Shown piece after piece: positions 1 through 5,182 of a DNA stretch of 5,568 nucleotides (positions are counted from its first letter, which is position 1; each line of letters starts with the position of its first letter). Source of the DNA: UBA1359 sp035411265. Its GTDB lineage: Bacteria; Patescibacteriota; Patescibacteriia; Patescibacteriales; Patescibacteriaceae. Position numbers and translations under genes: made by a program. The notes under the pieces are model-generated. The model did no database searches. It saw only the letters and a list, made by a program, of their open reading frames with translations, and had not been told where the DNA came from. The stretch is from positions 1 through 5,568 of the forward strand of contig DAONSQ010000037.1 of the NCBI GenBank assembly GCA_035411265.1, in the 5' to 3' direction.

Positions 1-1477
1 CAAAAATCAAAATATCTTGGCCAGCTACGCCAAAAGCACCACGACCATTCATTGAAATACGGCCATTGATGGTTAAATTACCGTCAACATATAAAACCAT
101 ACCGCGCTTACGAGCATTTGGCGTAAAAATAGCGCCCGAATCAATTGTTAAGTTACCCTCATAGCGAGCCATCAACATGTTGGCATCAGCTGCCCCCGCA
201 CCAAGATAAGTAGTTCCAGAAATGGTCCTGTCGCCATAAAACTTATAAAACTCAACCGGAATTGAAGCATTACGAGTAGTAATGGTCTGATAAGTTGGCG
301 TTTCACTGCCATTTAAAGTAGCGGCAAAATAAACCAAACTATCGGTTGCCGTAAAAGATGTCAGTGGCCCAATATCTGTGCTCTCACTAGTCAAATCAGC
401 GTCGCCGTAATAAAGCTCCAGGCTAGTTGAGCCAGAAATGGAGGGAATTAAAACATTAACCTGAGCAGTCCCACCACAACCAGCAACCAATTGGTAACTA
501 AGCTTGGTATTGCCTTGATAAACCCGTAAATCGCCGCAATCATCTCTCATCTGGCCATTTGCAATCAGATCAGCGGTTTCTAAATAAAACTTACCAACAA
601 AATTAGTTAAGACACTACCTGAATAAGCAACATTAATTGTCTGTTTGTAACCAAAAAAATTAGTACCAGTTAGAGTAATTTCTCGACCGCCAGCGGTTGG
701 ACTATTACTTGGCGAAATAATACTAAGGGTTGGCGACGACAAAGGAAAAGTCCAAGTAATGGTGGGATCGATAACTACTGGATAGGTTGCCGCCTGAAGG
801 TCAGCTAGCTTTTTAGGTTTGGCAACAATAACAAAAGTATTGTTTTCCTCGCCAACAATACTGGTTTGATAATCAATCTTTTTACCTGCCGCATCAACGG
901 CGGTAAAAGGATAGAAATAATACAGATAACTTTCGCCTTTTTTAACCAAATAACCGCCATCACTTTCATGAATCAACTGCAGATCATCATCTAAAACAAA
1001 GCTGAAAGAAAATTGGCCAGCAGATTGCTGGTCTTTAACAATAATATCCTCCTTTAAATGATCTTTAGCCGCTGAATATTTAAAATCAACCCCAGGATAA
1101 ACTTCACGATAAATAACCTCGGTTTGATTCTCGCTAACAAATTCGCGTCGACTAAGATCAGCTCCGACTGGAGTTAGCGCTAATTTTTCACCAGAATTAT
1201 TAACTGTAATCTTGTTTTCCAACTGAACATCAACCCAATCAACTGGCTTAATTGAAAAATTTTCTTGAAAAGGCAGCTTGTTTTGATCAAGTTCAGCTAA
1301 AGCCAGGTGAGTAAAACGAGTTGCCGATTCTTTGGAATGATCAGCTTTTAAATTATTCTGATAGCGATAATAAAAATAGCCGCCCAAAGCAATGATAACC
1401 AAAAATAAAAAAATCAAACCAGCCGTTAGAAAAAAACGGCCGGTTTTTGATTTATTCTGGAACCACCAAGCTTTCAT
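1..1477 (-). CDS. Large membrane-anchored surface protein with TIG and DUF2341-like domains, C-terminus outside window
   Basis: The frame is open from an ATG at 1477 to base 1, giving 492 codons with no stop, so the C-terminus is missing. Residues 1-14 are basic and aromatic (MKAWWF start), and residues 15-37 form one membrane helix, placing the rest outside the cell. Residues 120-147 (YREVYPGVDFKY core) and the YPVVIDP motif at 232-238 resemble a module seen in large secreted bacterial proteins. Residues 248-286 look like a TIG/IPT Ig-like fold (SPTAGGREITLTGTNFFG). Residues 284-370 resemble DUF2341, with GDLRVY at 315-320 and LELYYGD at 353-359. Residues 435-492 contain short GNLTI / GNLTINGRISMNGRG stretches typical of beta-helical adhesin segments. 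Cys314 and Cys334 could form a disulfide within the DUF2341-like part. It is probably the last gene of the three-gene operon. An adhesin or surface-structure role is inferred, and ligand and full length are unknown. Confidence 0.85.
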   Translation of the reverse strand, partial: MKAWWFQNKSKTGRFFLTAGLIFLFLVIIALGGYFYYRYQNNLKADHSKESATRFTHLALAELDQNKLPFQENFSIKPVDWVDVQLENKITVNNSGEKLALTPVGADLSRREFVSENQTEVIYREVYPGVDFKYSAAKDHLKEDIIVKDQQSAGQFSFSFVLDDDLQLIHESDGGYLVKKGESYLYYFYPFTAVDAAGKKIDYQTSIVGEENNTFVIVAKPKKLADLQAATYPVVIDPTITWTFPLSSPTLSIISPSNSPTAGGREITLTGTNFFGYKQTINVAYSGSVLTNFVGKFYLETADLIANGQMRDDCGDLRVYQGNTKLSYQLVAGCGGTAQVNVLIPSISGSTSLELYYGDADLTSESTDIGPLTSFTATDSLVYFAATLNGSETPTYQTITTRNASIPVEFYKFYGDRTISGTTYLGAGAADANMLMARYEGNLTIDSGAIFTPNARKRGMVLYVDGNLTINGRISMNGRGAFGVAGQDILIF

Positions 1478-1492
1478 GGCGACTAATCCAGC

Positions 1493-1498
1493 CCTCCT
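1493..1498 (-). promoter_or_regulatory. Shine-Dalgarno of the surface-protein gene, long spacing
   Basis: AGGAGG on the minus strand lies in the 25 bp gap after the TPR gene. It sits 15 nt before the ATG at 1477, longer than the usual 5-9 nt. No in-frame ATG, GTG or TTG lies between the site and that ATG, so the start is retained. Confidence 0.6.
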
Positions 1499-1502
1499 GG
1501 AT

Positions 1503-2213
1503 CTATTTATTAACTTCTTCTAGTCTTTCCAGGCCAGACTGAGCAGCCTGGTTACTTGGCTGAACTTTAAGAGCTCGCTTGAAAGCATCAATGGCCTTAT
1601 CTTTAAGTCCTTGCTGTTCGTAGAGTAAAGCAATTGAATTATAAAAATCGATATATTCCGGAACACTCTTGATCCCGCTTTCATAAATAGCTAAAGCAGT
1701 ATCTGGCTTACCTAGATTATATTGATAAATACTGGCCAGATTGGAATAAGGAGTAGTCAGCTTGGAATTTAATTCCATGGCCCGACGATACTCAGCCTCA
1801 GCTTTAGTATAGTCACCCAAATCTCGATAAACATTACCTAGATTGTTGTGTAAAATAGCATTATCATTGCTCAGGGCAACACCTTTTTCGTAGGCCTCCT
1901 TAGCTCCCTGCAAGTCGTTGGTTGCATATTTAGCTACCCCGAGCTGCTGTTGCAAATTCGAATTATTAGGATCTTTTTCAACTTGCTTTTGTAAATCAGG
2001 CAGTTGGTCGGCAAATTGCTGACGCAATTTATTTTGTGGCGACTCTTGGCTAGTTTGATGGCTGGCCAAATTGCCAGCACTAAAGCGCCAAATAATAGCA
2101 ATAATAAGTAGCAGTAAAATCACTCCCCCCAAGATTGCTGCTTGGCGGTGCTCGCTCAAATACCACCAGCCATTCTTAATCTTTTCCCAAACTCTTTCGA
2201 AAAATGATGTCAT
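1503..2213 (-). CDS. Membrane-anchored TPR protein
   Basis: This 236-residue protein has a short basic, aromatic N-terminus (1-24, with WWY at 16-18), one membrane helix at about 25-44, a polar linker at 45-80, and then four 34/35-residue tetratricopeptide repeats at about 82-115, 116-149, 150-184 and 185-219. TPR consensus residues are visible, for example LHNNLGNVYRDLGDYTKAEA at 121-140 and the Pro starting the repeats at 185 and 219. The basic N-terminus suggests N-in topology, with the TPR domain outside the membrane. TPRs are protein-binding scaffolds, so a role in assembling or stabilising the surface proteins encoded beside it is plausible but inferred. The start is ATG. No Shine-Dalgarno is visible and the preceding stop is only 8 bp away, so translational coupling to the upstream gene is likely. 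The gene ends on TAG. Confidence 0.9.
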   Translation of the reverse strand: MTSFFERVWEKIKNGWWYLSEHRQAAILGGVILLLLIIAIIWRFSAGNLASHQTSQESPQNKLRQQFADQLPDLQKQVEKDPNNSNLQQQLGVAKYATNDLQGAKEAYEKGVALSNDNAILHNNLGNVYRDLGDYTKAEAEYRRAMELNSKLTTPYSNLASIYQYNLGKPDTALAIYESGIKSVPEYIDFYNSIALLYEQQGLKDKAIDAFKRALKVQPSNQAAQSGLERLEEVNK

Positions 2214-2221
2214 ATGATTGA

Positions 2222-3088
2222 TTATTCGACCGATTGGTCGTTTGATTTATTTTTCTTATTATTTTCTATATCATCTTTACTTATTAGTCTCTGAGCTTGG
2301 CGAGATGATAGAGCTTTATATAGTTTGCTAAAACCAGCCGCCATCTGTTCTAATTGCTCTGCACTTAGATCGTCCAAATTGGCCGAATCACTATCCAGCC
2401 AACGGCTACTTTGACGATTTTGCTCTTTTTTGCGCAAGCCTTTCAAATAATAAACAATCGCCCAAATCAGCATGCTTAACAAAAAAGTCATTGATAAAAT
2501 AATAGCAGCAATTACCAAGAGTAATGGCTGCTCCCAAAAGCCATCTTTAATTTCAATATTTTGGCTTAAATCAACCTTAGAAGCCGGCACGACAAAACTA
2601 ACTTTTTTAGAATAGATAGCTGTTTGGTCAGCACCTTTGACAAAAACTCTAACTGAATATTCGCCAGACTTTAATTCTGGACCCAAAAAATATGACCAAA
2701 CGCCATACTTATCACTAGTCGCTTTGCCCATTAACGGACTAAAGCCTTTGGCGTCACCTTCAATTAAAATATCAACGACACTACCAGGAGTGCTGATTCC
2801 TTTGATTAATAGATTGCTGCCCGAAACTACCCCTCCTTCAGCTGGATTGGTTATTTCGGGGTCGACCGCTGTTAAAGACAAGCCATCCTTAATGGCTTGC
2901 AAGTTTTGATCATCAATGCCAGTGGTGCTGGCTAGACTATCAACATCTGTCTTGATAATGGTGTGCGTGGTCGTGGCGGGTTCATTGACAGCCGGTGCGG
3001 CAGCAGCCTGGCTAGCAATAACGACAATTGAGACTGAAATTAGAATGAAGGGGCCGTAATAAGTTTTAACAATCTTTCTGGCTAACAC
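2222..3088 (-). CDS. Exported Ig-like domain protein with C-terminal membrane anchor and cytoplasmic tail
   Basis: This 288-residue protein begins with a signal peptide (MLARKIVK basic region, hydrophobic core 13-25, likely cleavage after the Ala run at 28-31). A Thr/Ser-rich linker (35-75) leads to one bacterial Ig-like beta-sandwich at about 76-168, with DPEITNPAEGGVVSGSNLLI entering it, GVWSYFLG at 129-136 and GEYSVRVFV at 142-150. A membrane helix follows at about 188-215, then a basic stop-transfer stretch (YYLKGLRKK) and a 70-residue charged tail inside the cell, rich in Lys and Asn at the end. The start is GTG at 3088: the codon two before it is a TAG stop and no ATG, GTG or TTG follows within the signal peptide. 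No Shine-Dalgarno is visible. It is the first gene of the operon with the TPR and TIG/DUF2341 proteins. I do not recognise a named family; a structural surface role is inferred. Confidence 0.87.
   Translation of the reverse strand: MLARKIVKTYYGPFILISVSIVVIASQAAAAPAVNEPATTTHTIIKTDVDSLASTTGIDDQNLQAIKDGLSLTAVDPEITNPAEGGVVSGSNLLIKGISTPGSVVDILIEGDAKGFSPLMGKATSDKYGVWSYFLGPELKSGEYSVRVFVKGADQTAIYSKKVSFVVPASKVDLSQNIEIKDGFWEQPLLLVIAAIILSMTFLLSMLIWAIVYYLKGLRKKEQNRQSSRWLDSDSANLDDLSAEQLEQMAAGFSKLYKALSSRQAQRLISKDDIENNKKNKSNDQSVE
2227..2240. repeat. Small inverted repeat before the TPR start codon
   Basis: CGACC and GGTCG flank a 4-nt GATT loop. In the minus-strand mRNA this 5-bp hairpin covers the last codons of the Ig-like gene and ends 13 nt before the TPR ATG. 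It could influence coupled translation, but a stem this short could also be chance. Confidence 0.3.
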
Positions 3089-3105
3089 TGTCTAAAAATA
3101 TTTAA

Positions 3106-3160
3106 ATTATAATAAAAATAACAAAATATACTTATAATTTAGCACATTTCAGATTTTGAA
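3106..3160 (-). promoter_or_regulatory. Candidate promoter region of the surface-protein operon
   Basis: Two candidates are visible on the minus strand. One is TTCAAA (3160-3155) as -35, an 18-nt spacer, and TATAAG (3136-3131) as -10. The other is a perfect TATAAT (3111-3106) lacking a recognisable -35, which would place the transcript start about 10 nt before the GTG. The whole stretch is very AT-rich, so chance matches are easy. It lies just after the kinase terminator, where an operon promoter is expected. Confidence 0.45.
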
Positions 3161-3166
3161 GCAAAT

Positions 3167-3227
3167 AAAAAAACCGTTAACGGCGGACTTGTTAATAAAA
3201 TACAATTAGTCCTGCTTTAACGGTTTT
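3167..3227 (-). terminator. Intrinsic terminator of the guanylate kinase-like gene
   Basis: Arms at 3170-3180 (AAAACCGTTAA) and 3217-3227 (TTAACGGTTTT) are perfect 11-bp complements. A second inner stem pairs GGACT (3185-3189) with AGTCC (3208-3212), closed by an AT-rich loop. On the minus strand the hairpin begins 15 nt after the kinase stop codon and runs straight into seven U residues (complement of 3173-3167). It therefore separates the kinase transcript from the operon that follows. The opposite strand has only four U after the stem, so plus-strand termination would be weaker. Confidence 0.88.
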
Positions 3228-3242
3228 AGGTTTGTGGTCTTG

Positions 3243-3842
3243 TCAACATTTAACCTCGGCTAGTTCGGCCCGAACAAAATCTAGCGCTGCTTGAGCCTCA
3301 TCAAGAGTTTTACTTGGGTCAATGCTGGTTAATTTAAAAATCGGCAAACCTTGGTCAATTAATTGATTGACCTGCTCATCCCAGTGACGCTCATCTCTCA
3401 TTCTTTTAAGCATGTCTTCATCAGTCATTCCGCCGCGCTTCATCATGCGATTAATACATCGCTCCGGATCGTCCAGCTCAATGTATAAAAATAAAACTTT
3501 TTCGCCGGCCAGTTGATAATAGTCAGCAAAATTATTCGGGGTTACCGAGCGAACATAAACCTGATCGCCATTTAGCGCTTCTTCAAATTGCTGATAATAA
3601 ATACCGTAGTGATTACCAGAAACTTCAGTTGGTAAGATGATTTTGCCAACAATGACTTGCCGGCTAAACTCTTCACTTGAAATATAATCATAATCACCCA
3701 CTGGATCAGAGTCGCGTGGCAGCCTAGTAGTGACAGTTTTTAAAAAAGAAAAACCGCCCTGCTGACGGAGATTATCCATTAGCGTACTCTTGCCGGAGCC
3801 AGAACAGCCCGAGATAATTATCAGACGAACATCTGTAGTCAT
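3243..3842 (-). CDS. Guanylate kinase-family (Gmk-like) P-loop kinase
   Basis: This 199-residue soluble protein is close to the usual 190-210 of guanylate kinases, which transfer phosphate from ATP to GMP to give GDP. The Walker A loop is GCSGSGKS at 12-19. The GMP-binding signature TTRLPR at 38-43 continues into GDYDYIS at 49-55, matching the family pattern TTRxPR...GxxYxF. Glu73 and the GNHYG loop at 76-80 match the E...GxxYG element. The lid region, with Arg132, Arg136 and KRMRDER at 146-152, supplies the usual arginines. Two departures stand out: the residue after YG is Ile81 rather than Ser/Thr, and the acidic D-I-D element of canonical Gmk is replaced by VRSVTPNN at 97-104. It may be a divergent guanylate kinase or a relative acting on another substrate. 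It is a single-gene transcript with its own promoter, a strong ribosome site and a terminator, and stops on TGA. Confidence 0.85.
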   Translation of the reverse strand: MTTDVRLIIISGCSGSGKSTLMDNLRQQGGFSFLKTVTTRLPRDSDPVGDYDYISSEEFSRQVIVGKIILPTEVSGNHYGIYYQQFEEALNGDQVYVRSVTPNNFADYYQLAGEKVLFLYIELDDPERCINRMMKRGGMTDEDMLKRMRDERHWDEQVNQLIDQGLPIFKLTSIDPSKTLDEAQAALDFVRAELAEVKC

Positions 3843-3847
3843 TTCTT

Positions 3848-3854
3848 CCTCCTT
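3848..3854 (-). promoter_or_regulatory. Strong Shine-Dalgarno of the kinase gene
   Basis: AAGGAGG on the minus strand ends 5 nt before the ATG at 3842, fixing that start. It is the only start in the window with a canonical site at canonical spacing. Confidence 0.85.
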
Positions 3855-3877
3855 GTTTGTTTGAATGTACCGCGTCT

Positions 3878-3906
3878 ACTGTAGCGCAAATTATTATTTT
3901 TGCCAA
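3878..3906 (-). promoter_or_regulatory. Candidate sigma-70-type promoter of the kinase gene
   Basis: On the minus strand TTGGCA (3906-3901, five of six to TTGACA) is followed after 17 nt by TACAGT (3883-3878, four of six to TATAAT). A start near 3871 would give a leader of about 28 nt carrying the Shine-Dalgarno. Consensus, spacing and position agree. Confidence 0.55.
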
Positions 3907-3923
3907 GCCAAGAAATCATGACC

Positions 3924-3952
3924 TTTCCATAATATCTTAAGGCTGATAAAAT
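3924..3952 (+). promoter_or_regulatory. Candidate promoter of the pentapeptide gene, predicting a leaderless mRNA
   Basis: TTTCCA (3924-3929, four of six) and TAAAAT (3947-3952, five of six) are 17 nt apart. The -10 element ends 6 nt before the ATG at 3959, so transcription would begin at or next to the start codon. No Shine-Dalgarno is present before this ATG, which fits a leaderless transcript. It lies back to back with the kinase promoter. Confidence 0.4.
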
Positions 3953-3958
3953 AAAAAT

Positions 3959-4600
3959 ATGAATCACGCCGCAAAAAAAACTTCCTTTGCTGATTTAACA
4001 CCGGTTTTACCTAAATCGACAGTTATTCTTTCTGGCAAAGAAGTTCAGTATGACAGCCTAGAATTAACTGGCCTTAACTTTAGCTCAATCCCCTCTGATA
4101 TTTTAGAATTTAAAAACTGCCGGTTAAAAAAATGCCGCCTAAGCAACCTCAAAATCAACAAGCTTGCTCTAGTTAACGTCATTCTAGAAGACTGCGATCT
4201 AGCTAACCTGGAAGTCAAAGAAGCTTATGTTAAAAAAGTTGATTTTAAAAAATGCCGCCTGACTGGCTTAATTGCTAATGAAAGTATTTTTGGCGAGCTC
4301 TCTTTTAATAATTGCCAGCTAAAATTAGCGCAATTCCGTTTTTCTAAATTTAGGGAAGTCATTTTTACTAATTGCCCTCTAAACGAAGCTGATTTTTATT
4401 CAGCCCAGCTCATAAGAACAGTCTTTGACCACTGTGATCTGGAAAAGACACAGATGGCTAAAACAAAAAACCTCGGCACTGACTGGCAAACCAGTAATAT
4501 TGCCGGGGTTTGTATCGGACTTGAAGACTTGAAAGGCGTCACCATTAGCCGAGCGCAGATTATTGATCTAGCCTGGCTCCTTGGAGTAACGATAAATTAA
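3959..4600 (+). CDS. Pentapeptide-repeat beta-helix protein with cysteine ladder
   Basis: This 213-residue protein has no signal peptide or membrane segment and is presumably cytoplasmic. From about residue 36 to 201 it follows a 20-residue period, four pentapeptides per coil of the right-handed quadrilateral helix, giving about nine coils. A six-residue element [F/L/I/W]xx[C/S/A]x[L/I] recurs at 56, 76, 96, 116, 136, 156, 176 and 196. Its fourth position is Cys at 59, 79, 99, 119, 139 and 159, then Ser179 and Ala199. The ending (LKGVTISRAQIIDLAWLLGV at 191-210) resembles the C-terminal cap of Qnr/YjbI-type pentapeptide proteins, and length is near that of Qnr. Unlike Qnr no loops interrupt the coils, so gyrase protection cannot be assumed. 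An in-frame TAA lies 9 nt before the ATG, fixing the upstream limit. The stop shares TTAA with the convergent CYTH gene. Function and partner are unknown. Confidence 0.88.
   Translation: MNHAAKKTSFADLTPVLPKSTVILSGKEVQYDSLELTGLNFSSIPSDILEFKNCRLKKCRLSNLKINKLALVNVILEDCDLANLEVKEAYVKKVDFKKCRLTGLIANESIFGELSFNNCQLKLAQFRFSKFREVIFTNCPLNEADFYSAQLIRTVFDHCDLEKTQMAKTKNLGTDWQTSNIAGVCIGLEDLKGVTISRAQIIDLAWLLGVTIN
4064..4561 (+). repeat. Degenerate 60-nt coding repeat of the pentapeptide gene
   Basis: A Cys codon recurs exactly every 60 nt from 4133 to 4433, followed each time by a Leu codon two codons later. The 14-mer AAAAAATGCCGCCT is identical at 4127-4140 and 4247-4260. The remaining units are diverged at DNA level, so this is an old repeat kept by protein structure rather than a recent tandem duplication. 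Confidence 0.75.
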
Positions 4601-5172
4601 ATAAAAGGATTATCCATGGCAAAAGTAATCTCTGGCGTCTGATTATTAATTCGGTCAAAACTTAAGCCGTATTTCTCACTATATAAAACATCAACCGCAC
4701 AAAATTTAGCCAAACTATAATCAAAGCCGAGTTTTTCAGCTACTGCCTTAACCGCTGCTTCCGAAACGCCCTCGACTTCGACGAATGGCTCCAAAAATGG
4801 CCATTCATCAATCGTCACTTCTACTTCATCTAAAAGCCAGAGTTCGCGGCGGCTTTCCTGAAAAGCTTTTTCCCGGCAACCAATACTCGCCAGTAAATTT
4901 TTAGCTTCAGAAAAGCTATCCACCACGAGCTGGATTTCTTTTTGATCGGTAATGGTTTCTCCATCAATAATCTTCAAGCTCATAGTGGTGCGATTGCCTT
5001 CATCGCGCACCCGCAGCCAGCCACCCTTGATTTGATGGCTTTCCGGCAAATTAAAATTAACCCGTTTCTGCAAAAATTCCGGCCGCACTAAAGTCGCCCC
5101 AACTGCTTTTAAGCGCTGTCTGATGTCCGTCTTATTAACATTAGCAAAAGTTGCTTCGTATTCGATAGCCAT
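4597..5172 (-). CDS. CYTH-domain protein (triphosphatase / class IV adenylate cyclase superfamily)
   Basis: This 191-residue soluble protein has the expected length and motif order of the CYTH fold, whose eight-stranded tunnel binds triphosphates with metal. Visible elements are the N-terminal ExE (Glu4, Glu6), WLRVRDE at 52-58 (Arg54 and Arg56), SLK at 65-67, KEIQL at 78-82, SRREL at 107-111, EVTIDEWP at 118-125 and FVEVEG at 130-135. The family motif is ExExK; here the Lys is Thr8 in EYEAT. Members include inorganic triphosphatases, thiamine triphosphatase and class IV adenylate cyclases, and the sequence alone does not separate these. Start is ATG 10 bp after the stop of the CPBP protease gene, with no Shine-Dalgarno, so the two genes are probably co-transcribed and coupled. 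The stop overlaps that of the convergent pentapeptide gene, and I see no terminator hairpin after it. Confidence 0.87.
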   Translation of the reverse strand: MAIEYEATFANVNKTDIRQRLKAVGATLVRPEFLQKRVNFNLPESHQIKGGWLRVRDEGNRTTMSLKIIDGETITDQKEIQLVVDSFSEAKNLLASIGCREKAFQESRRELWLLDEVEVTIDEWPFLEPFVEVEGVSEAAVKAVAEKLGFDYSLAKFCAVDVLYSEKYGLSFDRINNQTPEITFAMDNPFI

Positions 5173-5182
5173 AGAAAAATAC

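Noticed and set aside
2637..2909. Plus-strand 90-codon open frame inside the Ig-like gene
   Set aside because: It lies wholly antisense to a well-supported gene encoding a signal peptide, Ig domain and membrane anchor. Its translation shows no recognisable domain and it has no promoter or ribosome site.
3241..3245. TGA recoded as glycine, as in SR1/Gracilibacteria
   Set aside because: No gene here has an internal in-frame TGA, and the only TGA ends the kinase at the right length, 15 nt before its terminator.
4124..4441. 60-nt periodicity as a CRISPR array or recent tandem repeat
   Set aside because: The units are diverged in DNA, have no spacers, and are explained by the 20-residue coil of the encoded beta-helix.
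3959..4600. Pentapeptide protein as a Qnr-type quinolone-resistance determinant
   Set aside because: Length and the C-terminal cap are similar, but the interrupting loops known to matter in Qnr are absent and many pentapeptide proteins have no link to gyrase. The evidence supports only the fold.
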